Shown: positions 44,881-54,923, counted from the stretch's first letter. The stretch is 64,000 bases of DNA from Cocleimonas flava (GCF_004339015.1 NZ_SMFQ01000002.1:497351-561350), one strand, 5' to 3'. Notes: generated by a model not told the origin, from the letters alone. A program made the numbers and translations.

Positions 44881-46389
44881 CTAGAAGGACTTGGTAAAAC
44901 CAAGTGATATACCAACATCATTTTCTCTTTTACTTGAGTAATCTCTCTCGGAAATTAACTGAACCCCCAGGTTTATTTTTGTATCTATATTAAGCGGCTT
45001 TTCCAAACTTAATCCTACTGCTGACCACTCTTTTCCGTTTGGAGCTATAGGGTTTTTACCTACCCCATCTTCATTAAGCTTTGCATGCTTAACCCAGCCA
45101 CGCCAAAAATTACCATTATTCTGATTAAGAATTAACCCTGCACTGACCATTTGGCTATCTGAATCAATTCCATGCCCCATTGATACATCTAGATAGCGAT
45201 AACCATCGGTATAGCTACCGTGATTATAAACAATATTATTTCTGTCTCTACCTTTATAACTGCCAGCGCTAGTATCAGTTGCTTCGAGGTAAGCTCTCCA
45301 TGAACCTTGCAGTTTTTTAGAATAACCTGCTACCGAGCCACCTAACATAAAGACTTCATCGCCAAGCAATATTGAACCATCAACACGATCCTCTCCGATA
45401 TATTGCCCATACAATGAATAATGGTTACTAGTGCCACCCACAGGAAGCTTCCATCTAAAATCCAATCCTGCTATTTGATTTCCTCTTACCGTTCCAAGTG
45501 CCCCATCTTGCTCTTCAACTCTTACACTAAAGAACGTTTTAGTAAAATCAGAAAAACTCTCATCTTGACCTTCTCCGCCCCACTGAATAGTTCTATGCAA
45601 ACCTATTTCAAGCGACTTAAAAGGCCTAAAGGTAAAACGCGTACCGATGAGTTTCGCATCTGGGATTCCTCTATCAGATTCGAGCTGCCCCACGAAAGCG
45701 TGAAGTTTGCTAGTACCCAGCCACCTTAATAGGAAAAAATCATCCTCATCAGGTTTTGATAATACATTCTCGACAGAAATACTGGGTATCGGTCGAGCAT
45801 TATTTGAAAGAATCAGAGACCCATCCCAACCTGGCCCCCAATATCTAGATTGTTTTCCTACTGTGATTTTCCAATTACCTAAATCACTTGCTATATATGA
45901 CTCATCCAATCTAAATGCGCTATCGTCTGGATGATCTGTTTCATCTGCTACTGTTGCTTTTAAACGCAAATCAATGAAAGGGTTACCCCACTCACCATCG
46001 TAAGATACTGAGTATTTTTCTCTGCCTTCTCCAGAAAAGTCTCTTATCAACAGTTCTTGAGAACGAGCATCGGCAGTTATTTTAAAACTGGAGTTATAGT
46101 CTTCTTCTTTTAAACGTTGTTTAACATTTGCATAAGCCTGCCTTAATGCAGGTAACATCGGAGAATCTTTAACAGGCTCTTTTAGGTTTTCATGTATATC
46201 TTTTGCAGCTAACGGCCATGTTGTTAACGGCGAATCTAATAAACGTGCATCAGATAGTAGCTGTAACTCATGCCTTAATTTCATATCTCCCGCGTCTAAC
46301 CATGGCTTTGCCAGAACTTGGCTTGATACAAAGAGCATTGGTAACGTTGCAAACAACGAGCATATTTTTATATTTGTTTTCTTAGACAT
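44881..46389 (-). CDS. wzi: Wzi-type capsule assembly outer-membrane beta-barrel protein
   Basis: 502 residues. A signal peptide (KICSLFATLPMLFVSSQVLA, cleaved before KPW) is followed by WLDAGDMKLRHELQLLSD, the usual Wzi opening. There is a helical bundle region and then many amphipathic strands such as WKITVGKQSRYWGPGWDGSLILS and NQIAGLDFRWKLPVGG. It ends in a terminal phenylalanine, as outer-membrane barrels do. Wzi is an outer-membrane lectin that attaches capsule at the cell surface. Its presence argues for a cell-bound capsule rather than only secreted slime. It converges on wzc and follows zapA in the same direction. Confidence 0.9.
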   Translation of the reverse strand: MSKKTNIKICSLFATLPMLFVSSQVLAKPWLDAGDMKLRHELQLLSDARLLDSPLTTWPLAAKDIHENLKEPVKDSPMLPALRQAYANVKQRLKEEDYNSSFKITADARSQELLIRDFSGEGREKYSVSYDGEWGNPFIDLRLKATVADETDHPDDSAFRLDESYIASDLGNWKITVGKQSRYWGPGWDGSLILSNNARPIPSISVENVLSKPDEDDFFLLRWLGTSKLHAFVGQLESDRGIPDAKLIGTRFTFRPFKSLEIGLHRTIQWGGEGQDESFSDFTKTFFSVRVEEQDGALGTVRGNQIAGLDFRWKLPVGGTSNHYSLYGQYIGEDRVDGSILLGDEVFMLGGSVAGYSKKLQGSWRAYLEATDTSAGSYKGRDRNNIVYNHGSYTDGYRYLDVSMGHGIDSDSQMVSAGLILNQNNGNFWRGWVKHAKLNEDGVGKNPIAPNGKEWSAVGLSLEKPLNIDTKINLGVQLISERDYSSKRENDVGISLGFTKSF

Positions 46390-46446
46390 GTAGAACCCAG
46401 TTTGGAGAGTGATATTTGAAGTGGTTTTATCTGCTTAGATACAGAG

Positions 46447-46749
46447 TTAAAACTTTGATGATTTTAACATTAGATCGATAGATTGCTGCATATCATCAAT
46501 TCTATCTGAAATATCAGAATCAACTTTAGGCTCTCTATTTGATTTAATTAAATCATGGGCGATATTAATTGCTGCCATCACCGCAACTCTATCAGCACTC
46601 AAGGCTTTTCCACCTTCTCTGACTTTGTGCATATTTTCATTGACGTTTCTAGCTGACACTAATAAAGATTCATGCTCACCTTCAGGACAAGAAATTTTGT
46701 ATTCTTTTTCCATGATCCTTACTGTTACAGGTATTGTTTCTCTGCTCAT
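46447..46749 (-). CDS. zapA: Cell division protein ZapA
   Basis: 100 residues. N-terminal TVRIMEKEYKISCPEGEHESL gives the beta-hairpin head, then ARNVNENMHKVR and a long helix DRVAVMAAINIAHDLI with a coiled-coil tail, matching ZapA. ZapA tetramers cross-link FtsZ protofilaments at the division ring. It is 29 bp downstream of the ZapB-like gene. In many gammaproteobacteria 6S RNA and a 5-formyl-THF cyclo-ligase gene follow; here wzi follows within 57 bp and no ssrS-like RNA is visible. Confidence 0.92.
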   Translation of the reverse strand: MSRETIPVTVRIMEKEYKISCPEGEHESLLVSARNVNENMHKVREGGKALSADRVAVMAAINIAHDLIKSNREPKVDSDISDRIDDMQQSIDLMLKSSKF

Positions 46750-46778
46750 CTTTGATTCCCCTAATTCCTTGGCATCTT

Positions 46779-47018
46779 TTAGGATGCTTTGTCCATTGCT
46801 TTCAATCTTTCCATCATTGCTTCTACCTGACCACGCACTTTGTCGTTCTTAGCCTGTAGCTCTGATCTTTCCAGCATTAATTGCTGATTACTAAATTTAA
46901 AGGCATCGTTCTCTTCAGAGAGTTTTTTACAATATGCCAGCAACTCTTTTACTGAGCTTTCTAATTTATCTATTTTCATGGTGATAGAAAGCTGCTCATC
47001 ATTGGATGTCTTATTCAT
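46779..47018 (-). CDS. ZapB-like short coiled-coil protein (TIGR02449 type)
   Basis: About 79 residues from an ATG at 47018 (MNKTSNDEQ); a second ATG at 46979 (MKIDKLESS) would give 66 residues, the usual family length. The longer frame to 47126 is unlikely because its extra residues are basic and low-complexity. The protein is one continuous coiled coil (ESSVKELLAYCKKLSEEND; KVRGQVEAMMERLKAMD). Members sit immediately upstream of zapA in Pseudomonas and relatives and are thought to aid division-ring assembly. The true start is not settled. Confidence 0.75.
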   Translation of the reverse strand: MNKTSNDEQLSITMKIDKLESSVKELLAYCKKLSEENDAFKFSNQQLMLERSELQAKNDKVRGQVEAMMERLKAMDKAS

Positions 47019-47428
47019 AATTACATTAAATCCCGAATGAAAGTTGGCTTCAAAAATGCCTAAGAAATGGAAGAGTTTCAGTATACGTAATTTAAACTTC
47101 AAAAACAAAAATTCAACTCTCGTCAAATGATAAGAGTTATTTTATCGACGAAGTGTTCAATTTTTATTATCACTGGCCAGTTTTAACAATTTTATTAAGT
47201 AATATTACCTAGAAACTTTGATTAACTTATAAGCGTTATAAGAACATAGTAATATACTGTTTTTAAAGAAATAAAAATAAACCTGACAAAGCTTGAAAAA
47301 TGGTCTTTACTCTGTGTAAGATGCGCTCGTGCGAATACTTAATACTAGGTATTGGAATTTCTGTTTTAGAATTCCCAAACTAGATTTGCGCGGCATTTTA
47401 ACCCCCTACACAATTAAAGAGGTATACC
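47019..47428. other. Divergent gap upstream of the aap operon
   Basis: About 410 bp between the minus-strand ZapB-like gene and aapJ. It holds the aapJ promoter at 47293-47322 and otherwise AT-rich sequence. I see no RNA gene or repeat arm, and no CDS beyond the alternative upstream start of the ZapB-like gene. Confidence 0.5.
47293..47322 (+). promoter_or_regulatory. Predicted sigma-70 promoter for the aap operon
   Basis: TTGAAA at 47293-47298 and TAAGAT at 47317-47322, separated by 18 bp, 107 bp upstream of the aapJ start. Match by eye only. Confidence 0.5.
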
Positions 47429-48439
47429 ATGAAGAAGAGCGTTTTATTCGGTCTTGTAACTGCTGCTATTTTTAGCTCAAACGTACAAGCTGACACACTA
47501 GATGATGTTAAAAAAGCAGGAATGCTTAAGTGTGGCGTTAGTACTGGCCTTGCTGGCTTTTCACAAAAAGATGAAAAAGGTAACTGGAGCGGACTAGACG
47601 TAGACGTTTGTCGCAGCGTTGCTGCTGCTGTACTAGGTGATGCTTCAAAAGTTAGTTACAAGCCACTTACTGCTAAAGAGCGTTTCACAGCATTACAATC
47701 TGGTGAAATCGACATTTTGTCTCGTAACACAACCTGGACTGCTACTCGTGATACATCACTCGGTCTAAACTTTGCTGGCGTGGTTTATTATGATGGTGCT
47801 GGCTTCATGGTTAACAAGAAGTTAGGCGTTGATAGCGCACTTAAGCTTGATGGTGCTGCGGCATGTATCCAGGCTGGTACTTCTACAGAATTAGCGATTG
47901 CTGATTATTTCCGTGAAAACAACATGAAGTACAAAGTTGTAACATTTGAAACGTCTGATCAAACTCGTTCTGGTTTTGAATCTGGTCGTTGTGACTTCTT
48001 AGTATCTGACCAATCACAGCTTTACTCTTTACGTATCGGTCTTAAAGATCCTGATGGAGCTGTTGTATTACCTGAAGTTATCTCTAAAGAGCCACTAGGA
48101 CCTGTTGTACGCCAAGGCGATGACAAATGGTTCAACATCGTAAAGTGGTCACTTAATGCAATGATCGAAGGTGAATTCCAGGGCGTTACATCTGCAAATG
48201 CAGACGAAATGGCTAAATCTGGCAAGCCTGGTCAAAAGCGTCTTTTAGGTGCTGAAGGCGATCTAGGTGAGAAACTAGGCCTCAGCGCAGACTGGGCTCA
48301 TCAAATCATCAAGCAAGTAGGTAACTACTCTGAGTCTTTCGAGCGTAATGTTGGTATGGACTCAGCACTTAAAATTTCACGCGGCTTAAACGCTCAGTGG
48401 AACAAAGGCGGAATCCTTTACTCTCCAGCAATGCGTTAA
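47429..48439 (+). CDS. aapJ: Periplasmic general L-amino-acid-binding protein AapJ
   Basis: 336 residues with a signal peptide ending QA before DTLDDVKKAG. The ligand-binding fold shows LKCGVSTGLAGFSQ, GNWSGLDVDVCRSVAAAVLGD, LTAKERFTALQSGEIDILSRNTTWT and CDFLVSDQSQL, the pattern of AapJ-type solute receptors that bind diverse polar and charged amino acids. A stem-loop follows its stop (48453-48475), which should lower expression of the downstream permeases relative to this abundant receptor. It is first in the order aapJ-aapQ-aapM-aapP. Confidence 0.93.
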   Translation: MKKSVLFGLVTAAIFSSNVQADTLDDVKKAGMLKCGVSTGLAGFSQKDEKGNWSGLDVDVCRSVAAAVLGDASKVSYKPLTAKERFTALQSGEIDILSRNTTWTATRDTSLGLNFAGVVYYDGAGFMVNKKLGVDSALKLDGAAACIQAGTSTELAIADYFRENNMKYKVVTFETSDQTRSGFESGRCDFLVSDQSQLYSLRIGLKDPDGAVVLPEVISKEPLGPVVRQGDDKWFNIVKWSLNAMIEGEFQGVTSANADEMAKSGKPGQKRLLGAEGDLGEKLGLSADWAHQIIKQVGNYSESFERNVGMDSALKISRGLNAQWNKGGILYSPAMR

Positions 48440-48452
48440 TAGCATAGCTATA

Positions 48453-48475
48453 TTAAGGGGCCTTTGGCCCCTTAA
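48453..48475 (+). terminator. Intercistronic hairpin between aapJ and aapQ
   Basis: Perfect 10-bp stem (TTAAGGGGCC / GGCCCCTTAA) with a 3-nt loop and a T-rich tail, starting 14 nt after the aapJ stop. Likely an attenuator or 3' stabiliser of the receptor mRNA. Confidence 0.8.
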
Positions 48476-48562
48476 TTTTAACCCTTATTCTTTCCTTTAA
48501 GCTTGTTCGCTTAAATCTATTCAGAAGCGTGCAATTGAGTTACTCAACGATAGTTTTAATAT

Positions 48563-49756
48563 ATGCAAACTAACAAATCCAAAAACTCATCCGCCACTCC
48601 CAAAGCAGCATTTTATAACCGCGCCGAAGTACGATCCGTCGTATTCCAAGCGATCGTGTTTCTGGGACTCGCGTATTTTTTCTACACCATTTACAACAAT
48701 ACCTTAACGAATATGGAGGCTAGAGGCATCCGTACTGGTTTTGGTTTTATGAGCCAGCCTGCCGGCTTTGATATCTTATTATCACTGATCCCTTTTGAAG
48801 CCACAGACTCTTATGGCAGAACCTTTTTTGTCGGCTTATTAAATACACTATTAGTCTCAGCTATCAGTATTGTATTTGCCACTCTCTTAGGTTTTTTAGT
48901 GGGTGTTTCTCGTTTATCTTCAAACTGGTTAGTATCGAAAGTCGCTACAGTGTTTGTTGAAACGTTTCGTAACATTCCTCTACTACTACAAATTTTCTTC
49001 TGGTATTTTGCGGTACTCGCAACGTTGCCAGGTGTTCGAGATAGTATCTCCCTTGCAGATTCAATATTTGTCAATGTCCGTGGATTGTCAGTACCAAAGA
49101 TAGTTTGGTCCGATGGTGCAAGCATTGTCTTTTATGCATTGATCGCTGCCATTGCAGGTGCTTTCTTTTTAAGCCGCTGGGCAAGAAAACGCCAGGAAAG
49201 CACTGGTCAACCTTTCCCAACTCTTTGGGCTAATTTAGGATTAATCATCGGCTTACCATTTATTGCTTTCCTACTCATGGGCTTACCAGCTTCTATCGAA
49301 GTGCCTAAATTAGAAGGCTTTGGATTTAAAGGCGGAATGACGCTGATTCCTGAACTGGTCGCATTGACCGTTGCGTTATCAGTATATACCGCGGCATTTA
49401 TTGCAGAAGCGGTTAGAGCCGGCGTTCAATCAGTATCACATGGACAGGTTGAAGCCGCTGCCGCTTTAGGCTTACCTAGTGCAAAGGTATTGCGCTTTGT
49501 TACGATTCCTCAAGCACTACGCGTTATCGTACCTCCACTGAACAGTCAGTATCAAAACCTAATCAAGAACTCGTCCTTGGCAATGGCTATTGGCTATCCG
49601 GACTTAGTCGCTGTATTTATGGGCTCCACGCTTAATCAGGTAGGACAGGCCGTAGAAATTGTCTTTATGACGATGATGGTCTATCTCATTATTAACTTAA
49701 CGTTATCCATGTTTATGAACTGGTATAACGCTCGTATTAAACTCGTTGAGCGCTAG
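48563..49756 (+). CDS. aapQ: Amino-acid ABC transporter permease AapQ
   Basis: 397 residues. A membrane protein with about eight hydrophobic segments. An NTRFGF-like early segment (GIRTGFGFMSQPAGFDI) is typical of AapQ, and the ABC permease coupling loop EAVRAGVQSVSHGQVEAAAALGL (EAA motif) sits near residue 285-307. It would pair with AapM to form the translocation channel for amino acids at the inner membrane. The gap of 123 bp after aapJ contains the intercistronic hairpin; aapM follows 12 bp later. Confidence 0.93.
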   Translation: MQTNKSKNSSATPKAAFYNRAEVRSVVFQAIVFLGLAYFFYTIYNNTLTNMEARGIRTGFGFMSQPAGFDILLSLIPFEATDSYGRTFFVGLLNTLLVSAISIVFATLLGFLVGVSRLSSNWLVSKVATVFVETFRNIPLLLQIFFWYFAVLATLPGVRDSISLADSIFVNVRGLSVPKIVWSDGASIVFYALIAAIAGAFFLSRWARKRQESTGQPFPTLWANLGLIIGLPFIAFLLMGLPASIEVPKLEGFGFKGGMTLIPELVALTVALSVYTAAFIAEAVRAGVQSVSHGQVEAAAALGLPSAKVLRFVTIPQALRVIVPPLNSQYQNLIKNSSLAMAIGYPDLVAVFMGSTLNQVGQAVEIVFMTMMVYLIINLTLSMFMNWYNARIKLVER

Positions 49757-49768
49757 GAGGCTATTGCT

Positions 49769-50872
49769 ATGGATAATACTTTTACACCAATAGAAGCAAG
49801 AAAACCGCCTTCAAGTGCAATTGGTCCAATTGCATGGATGAAGGAAAGTTTATTTTCATCACCAGTAAATACTTTATTAACCGTATTTTTTGGATATTTG
49901 ATCATTCGATTTGTACCTCCCGTTATTGATTGGGCTTTTATTAGCGCTAACTGGGTCGGAACAACACAGGATGAATGTACAAAATCGGGCGCATGCTGGA
50001 TTTTTATCAAACAGTGGTTTAGCCAGTTACTTTATGGTTCTTATCCTGAAAATCTTCATTGGCGCGTAAACCTGGCTCTAATCGGATTAGTTGCAGTTGT
50101 TGTATTGCAGTTCTTCCTACCTCAGCACCTACGTCGTCGTGTTGGCTGGGTTAGCCTATTAGTTTACCCACTAGTATCACTATGGTTAATGTACGGTGGT
50201 TTTGGTCTAGAAACAGTAAGCACTGATAAGTGGGGCGGTTTCTCACTTAACATCCTACTCGCATTTGCTGGCATTTTGATGTCTTTACCGATAGGTATTA
50301 TTTGGGCACTAGGTCGCCAATCTAAAATGCCTTTTGTTAGAGTTGTCTGTATCTCATCGATCGAGCTGTTTCGCGGTGTTCCACTAATTACGATACTCTT
50401 TATGGGTTCTGTAATGTTGCCACTATTCTTCCCTGCGGGTGTCCAGCTGGATAAGTTAATGCGAGCATTTATCGCTATTACCTTATTCCAATCGGCATAT
50501 ATGGCTGAGGTAATTCGTGGTGGTTTACAAGCAATCCCTAAAGGACAAGTAGAAGCGGCTAATTCACTTGGTTTAGGTTACTGGAAAACTATGCGTCTGA
50601 TTGTGTTACCACAAGCGCTTAAGATTTCGATACCTAATATCGTGAATACCTTTATCGCTCTATTCAAAGACACCACCCTTGTATTGATCATAGGTCTGTT
50701 TGAAGTACTGAGTACTATTCAGGCAGCACTACAAAATTCAAATTGGCTCGGCGGTCATCACATAGAAGGTTATGTGTTTGTTGCGTTTGTGTTCTGGGTT
50801 TTCTGTTACACCATGTCACGCATTAGTGTACACATAGAAAATAAACTCAACACCGGCCACTCAAGAAGCTAA
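49769..50872 (+). CDS. aapM: Amino-acid ABC transporter permease AapM
   Basis: 367 residues, hydrophobic, with the EAA coupling loop AEVIRGGLQAIPKGQVEAANSLGL near residue 247 and the preceding FRGVPLITILFM segment typical of polar amino-acid permeases. An N-terminal extension with a cysteine pair (DECTKSGACW) in a loop is typical of AapM. It forms the heterodimeric channel with AapQ. It begins 12 bp after aapQ and ends 21 bp before aapP, so all three are surely co-transcribed. Confidence 0.93.
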   Translation: MDNTFTPIEARKPPSSAIGPIAWMKESLFSSPVNTLLTVFFGYLIIRFVPPVIDWAFISANWVGTTQDECTKSGACWIFIKQWFSQLLYGSYPENLHWRVNLALIGLVAVVVLQFFLPQHLRRRVGWVSLLVYPLVSLWLMYGGFGLETVSTDKWGGFSLNILLAFAGILMSLPIGIIWALGRQSKMPFVRVVCISSIELFRGVPLITILFMGSVMLPLFFPAGVQLDKLMRAFIAITLFQSAYMAEVIRGGLQAIPKGQVEAANSLGLGYWKTMRLIVLPQALKISIPNIVNTFIALFKDTTLVLIIGLFEVLSTIQAALQNSNWLGGHHIEGYVFVAFVFWVFCYTMSRISVHIENKLNTGHSRS

Positions 50873-50893
50873 TTAGAAATTCGGAGATATTTA

Positions 50894-51694
50894 ATGTCTA
50901 TTACAGAAAAAACGTCTGACAATAATTCGTCAACAACTGAAACAAGAACAAGTAATGCAGATTCAATTATTCAAATAGAGAATCTGAACAAATGGTACGG
51001 CGCGTTCCATGTACTTAAAGATATCAACCTGGACGTCGCTAAAGGTGAGCGTATCGTTGTCTGTGGTCCATCAGGATCTGGTAAGTCAACATTGATTCGC
51101 TGTATTAATCGCCTTGAAGAATTCCAGGAAGGTAGCCTGACAGTAGATGGTGTCGCACTGAATGAAGATATCAAGAATATCGAAGCAGTTCGTCGTGAAG
51201 TAGGTATGGTGTTTCAACACTTTAACCTATTCCCGCACCTTACAATTTTAGAAAACCTTACTTTAGCGCCACTATGGGTACGCAAAATACCGAAGAAAGA
51301 AGCTGAAGCTACGGCGATGGAATACTTAGAGCGTGTAAAGATTCCTGATCAAGCTTTGAAATTCCCTGGTCAGTTATCGGGTGGTCAGCAGCAACGTGTT
51401 GCGATTGCACGTTCATTATGCATGAACCCTAAAATCATGTTATTTGATGAGCCTACCTCGGCACTTGATCCAGAGATGATCTCTGAAGTATTAGATGTAA
51501 TGGTAGAACTTGCTGAAGAAGGCATGACTATGCTTTGTGTAACGCATGAAATGGGTTTTGCGAAGAAAGTTGCGGATCGCGTTATCTTCATGGATGCCGG
51601 ACAAATTGTTGAGCAGAACAATCCACACGAGTTCTTCGACAATCCACAAAACGAAAGAACACAAGCCTTCCTAAGCCAGATTATTGGCCATTAA
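50894..51694 (+). CDS. aapP: Amino-acid ABC transporter ATPase AapP
   Basis: 266 residues. Complete ABC ATPase: Walker [14 protein letters not shown] near residue 57, Q-loop FQHFNLFPH, signature [15 protein letters not shown], Walker [15 protein letters not shown] and the switch His in CVTHEMGFA. The polar amino-acid subfamily (GlnQ/AapP) is clear from [14 protein letters not shown]. It powers uptake by AapQM. A poly-Ser/Thr leader of about 25 residues precedes the domain. A good rho-independent terminator follows. Confidence 0.95.
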   Translation: MSITEKTSDNNSSTTETRTSNADSIIQIENLNKWYGAFHVLKDINLDVAKGERIVVCGPSGSGKSTLIRCINRLEEFQEGSLTVDGVALNEDIKNIEAVRREVGMVFQHFNLFPHLTILENLTLAPLWVRKIPKKEAEATAMEYLERVKIPDQALKFPGQLSGGQQQRVAIARSLCMNPKIMLFDEPTSALDPEMISEVLDVMVELAEEGMTMLCVTHEMGFAKKVADRVIFMDAGQIVEQNNPHEFFDNPQNERTQAFLSQIIGH

Positions 51695-51714
51695 GGTTTT
51701 ATTTAAGACTTAAT

Positions 51715-51743
51715 AAAAAAACCACCTTCAAGGTGGTTTTTTT
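51715..51743 (+). terminator. Rho-independent terminator of the aap operon
   Basis: ACCACC / GGTGGT stem (extendable to 8 bp), flanked by six A and seven T, starting 20 bp after the aapP stop. Confidence 0.9.
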
Positions 51744-51784
51744 ATGCAAGACAAAAAAGTATTATTCAAATTTTTTTACTTTGC

Positions 51785-51813
51785 CACCCCCCTACTTTGG
51801 GGCAGTTTTTTTT
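51785..51813 (+). repeat. Dispersed C-rich repeat, single arm with self-pairing
   Basis: CACCCCCCTACTT, then TGGGGCAG and eight T. Here the CCCC and GGGG can pair across TACTTT, making a small terminator-like hairpin by itself. It lies about 40 bp beyond the aap terminator. Confidence 0.75.
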
Positions 51814-51898
51814 ACTTCAATTTTAATAAGCAACTCAAATAATTGAAGTTATATAAGATCTCGATTCTTTAGTTATTTCCATCCAGATAAAAAATACA

Positions 51899-52789
51899 CT
51901 ACTTACTATCTTGAGGCTTTCTATTCACCAGATAGATTCCTGAAATAATTAAAGCAGCACCAGTCAACAAAACCATTGACAGCTTCTCATCAAGAACAAA
52001 GAAAGCAATAAAGACGGCGCTCACAGGCATAAAATAAATGAACACAGCTGCCCTTGCTGCGCCTAGCACCTTCACACCTTCCTGGAACCATACAAACCCT
52101 ACTACGGTTGCTAATATTGCGAGATAAAGCAAGTGCATGGAAATGGTAACGTTAAGCGTAGTAAGCGCAGAGAATATTGCTGCAGGCTTAGTCACCAAGG
52201 CAAGCACCAATAAAAATACCGTACCAAAACAACTTGCATAAGTTATCGCGACCAATGAAGATAATTCATTACTAATAAAACGGCCGATCAATGTATAAAT
52301 TGCCCAGCTAAATGCGCAGCCAATAAATGCCATTTCCCCAAGACCAATGCCTTTTTCAAACAGAATTCCCAAATCACCTTTAGAAATAATTAAGAAGGCA
52401 CCAAACACGCACAACACGAGTCCAAACAACCTTACTGTGGTAAGCCTTTCTTTAAACAAAACAATCGATGCAACGGCAGTTAATACAGGATTTGAAGCAG
52501 TTATTAAGCTCCCTCTGCTGGCTTCAGCATGTAATAAACCATAAAAGAATAATAAGTTATAAGCGGCAATACCTGTTGCCCCCATTCCGAGTAATGCGAA
52601 AAACTGTTTTTGAGAAATTTTAGGTAGTTTGCCTTCTTTTATAAAGACCAGTAACAACAATGCAGAAGAAGCCAGCATAAAACGAAATAATGCCGAAATC
52701 ATGGGATCCATTTCAGCACCCAGCATTTTCGCTGACGTGAAAGTTCCTCCCCATATCATCATGGCGAAGAGTAATTTAAGGTAGATCAT
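51899..52789 (-). CDS. EamA/DMT-superfamily transporter
   Basis: 296 residues with about ten transmembrane helices arranged as two EamA repeats. MMIWGGTFTSAKMLG at the start, ALFRFMLASSALLLL, ASRGSLITASNPVLTAV and the second-half FSWAIYTLIGRFIS are typical of drug/metabolite transporters. These export metabolites such as amino acids or drugs; the substrate is unreadable. It is transcribed alone. On its upstream side is a dispersed repeat arm (52871-52897), then the dxs stop. Confidence 0.9.
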   Translation of the reverse strand: MIYLKLLFAMMIWGGTFTSAKMLGAEMDPMISALFRFMLASSALLLLVFIKEGKLPKISQKQFFALLGMGATGIAAYNLLFFYGLLHAEASRGSLITASNPVLTAVASIVLFKERLTTVRLFGLVLCVFGAFLIISKGDLGILFEKGIGLGEMAFIGCAFSWAIYTLIGRFISNELSSLVAITYASCFGTVFLLVLALVTKPAAIFSALTTLNVTISMHLLYLAILATVVGFVWFQEGVKVLGAARAAVFIYFMPVSAVFIAFFVLDEKLSMVLLTGAALIISGIYLVNRKPQDSK

Positions 52790-52870
52790 GATTTAAAGTC
52801 TCGAATAATCAATTAGGGGATAATTGAATACAAATTGCATATTTATCCAATAGACCATGAATTATAAGGT

Positions 52871-52897
52871 CACCCCCCTACTTTGGGGGACTTTTTT
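52871..52897 (+). repeat. Dispersed C-rich repeat, single arm with self-pairing
   Basis: CACCCCCCTACTT, then TGGGGGAC and six T; CCCCC and GGGGG can form a hairpin followed by the T-tract. It lies between the dxs stop and the eamA start, but both genes are on the opposite strand, so its T-tract does not face them. Confidence 0.75.
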
Positions 52898-52938
52898 CAG
52901 AAGTGTTTTATTTAAGAAGGACTCTTAAGATTTTACAA

Positions 52939-54810
52939 CTAAGCGGTTTTAAGATGCTCAGAGTATTTACCCTGATTGAATTCGCCAATCTGTTTAACAA
53001 TACCAGCACCATCGAGACCTATTTCTTCCAGCTGTTCTTCACGAGTGGCATGTTCTATATATTTATCGGGAATACCGCAATTCAAGACAGGCATCGAAAT
53101 ATCCTGCTCAAGCAAGAATTCATTAACCGCACTACCTGCCCCGCCCTTAATAGCATTGTCTTCAAGGGTTACAAATAATTCATGAGATTCGGATAAGCTT
53201 CTTATTAAATCTTCATCGATAGGCTTCACGAAACGCATATTAACCAGCGTGGCACCGAACGCTTTGGCTGCAATTGTTGCCTCTTCTAACAAAGAACCAA
53301 ACATTAAGATTGCAATACTATTGCCTTTGCGTAGCACTTCTCCCTTTCCTACAGCCAGCTCTTTCATTTCTTCCTGAGGTTCTACACCCGTGCCTTTACC
53401 ACGTGGGTAACGAACTGCTGTAGGGCCATTTTGCTGGTAGGCTGTGTAGAGCATTTGTCGGCATTCATCTTCGTTAGATGGAGCCATTACGATCATATTT
53501 GGGATACAGCGCAGGTAAGAAAAATCATAATTGCCCGAATGCGTTGGACCATCTGAACCAACTAAACCAGCTCGGTCGATTGCAAATACAACAGGCAAAT
53601 TCTGTAGCGCGACATCGTGTATTAACTGATCATAAGCGCGCTGTAAAAATGTTGAATATATAGCAACAATTGGCTTTAAACCATCGCATGCCATTCCGGC
53701 TGCAAGTGTTACTGCATGCTGTTCGGCAATCGCGACATCGTAGTAACGATCAGGGAATTCTTTAGAAAACTCAACCAACCCGGAGCCTTCACGCATTGCC
53801 GGAGTGATACCGACAAGCTTTTCATCTTTCGCAGCCATATCGCACAACCAGCGACCAAACACTTGTGTGTATGTCGGCGTACTGGGTTTATTTGATTTTT
53901 GCACTCCGGCTTTAAGATCAAAAACAGAGACCGCGTGATATCCAATCGGATCTTTTTCAGCGGGCTCGTAACCTTTGCCTTTTTGAGTGACAACATGTAA
54001 AAACTTAGGCTCGTTGATGTCTTTGATGTTCTCAAGAATCTTAACCAATTCAATCACATCATGACCATCGACTGGGCCGTAATATACGAAGCCCATTTCT
54101 TCGAATAGCGTTGCAGAGGGCATAATCATGCCTTTGGTATGCTCTTCGGCGCGTCTGGCAAAACGCTTCATGACTGGCGTATTCGCAAGTATTTTCTTGC
54201 TATTTTCACGCATCGTTGAATAAAAATTACCCGACAATAAACGCGCTAGATACTTACTTAAACCACCCACATTGGGTGAAATAGACATATCATTATCGTT
54301 TAAAACAACCAGCATCTCAGTATCAATGTCGCCAGCATGATTCAAAGCCTCATAGGCTAAACCCGCTGTTAATGCGCCATCACCGATAACGGCGATTGAA
54401 TGTCGATCAATACCTTGTTGTTTTGCTGCAAGCGCCATACCTAACGCAGCACTGATAGATGTACTGGAATGGCCTACGCCAAAGTCATCATATTTACTTT
54501 CTTCACGACGCGGAAAACCACACAAACCATCTTTCTTTTTAATGGTACGAAGCTGATCTCTTCGGCCTGTTAAAAGCTTATGTACATAGGCTTGATGACC
54601 GACATCCCAAATCAATCGATCATTTGGCGTGTCGTAGACGTAATGTAGCGCAACGGTTAATTCAAGCGCACCTAAACCAGATGCTAAATGGCCTCCGGAG
54701 TCTGATACTGATTGCAATAAATACTTACGCACCTCATCACACAGCGCTGGCAATTCTTCAATTGTCAGGCTCTTTAAGTCTGCGGGTGTATTTATATTGT
54801 CAAATAACAT
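52939..54810 (-). CDS. dxs: 1-deoxy-D-xylulose-5-phosphate synthase
   Basis: 623 residues, the normal length. Thiamine diphosphate sites are visible: [18 protein letters not shown] near residue 70, the [18 protein letters not shown]...[12 protein letters not shown] cofactor motif, and the transketolase domain [19 protein letters not shown] and [15 protein letters not shown]. It condenses pyruvate and glyceraldehyde 3-phosphate in the cytosol, the first step of the MEP isoprenoid pathway. It is third in xseB-ispA-dxs, 113 bp after ispA. This order is standard for gammaproteobacteria and links to ubiquinone and undecaprenyl carrier supply. Confidence 0.96.
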   Translation of the reverse strand: MLFDNINTPADLKSLTIEELPALCDEVRKYLLQSVSDSGGHLASGLGALELTVALHYVYDTPNDRLIWDVGHQAYVHKLLTGRRDQLRTIKKKDGLCGFPRREESKYDDFGVGHSSTSISAALGMALAAKQQGIDRHSIAVIGDGALTAGLAYEALNHAGDIDTEMLVVLNDNDMSISPNVGGLSKYLARLLSGNFYSTMRENSKKILANTPVMKRFARRAEEHTKGMIMPSATLFEEMGFVYYGPVDGHDVIELVKILENIKDINEPKFLHVVTQKGKGYEPAEKDPIGYHAVSVFDLKAGVQKSNKPSTPTYTQVFGRWLCDMAAKDEKLVGITPAMREGSGLVEFSKEFPDRYYDVAIAEQHAVTLAAGMACDGLKPIVAIYSTFLQRAYDQLIHDVALQNLPVVFAIDRAGLVGSDGPTHSGNYDFSYLRCIPNMIVMAPSNEDECRQMLYTAYQQNGPTAVRYPRGKGTGVEPQEEMKELAVGKGEVLRKGNSIAILMFGSLLEEATIAAKAFGATLVNMRFVKPIDEDLIRSLSESHELFVTLEDNAIKGGAGSAVNEFLLEQDISMPVLNCGIPDKYIEHATREEQLEEIGLDGAGIVKQIGEFNQGKYSEHLKTA

Positions 54811-54923
54811 GTATCTTAAATTATAGCCTTGATGGTTATTCTAGATAACAACTCTAGATAGTAAGCCTAGGTAGCGGGTCTATGTATTGTAACTATGATA
54901 ATGAAAAGACGTACTGCTTTAAA

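Noticed and set aside
46390-46446. 6S RNA (ssrS) expected after zapA
   Set aside because: Only 57 bp separate zapA from wzi and no long hairpin fits a roughly 180-nt 6S RNA; none is seen on either side of zapA.
46779-47126. 115-residue version of the ZapB-like protein
   Set aside because: The first 36 residues are basic and low-complexity and exceed the family length; ATG at 47018 or 46979 is more plausible.
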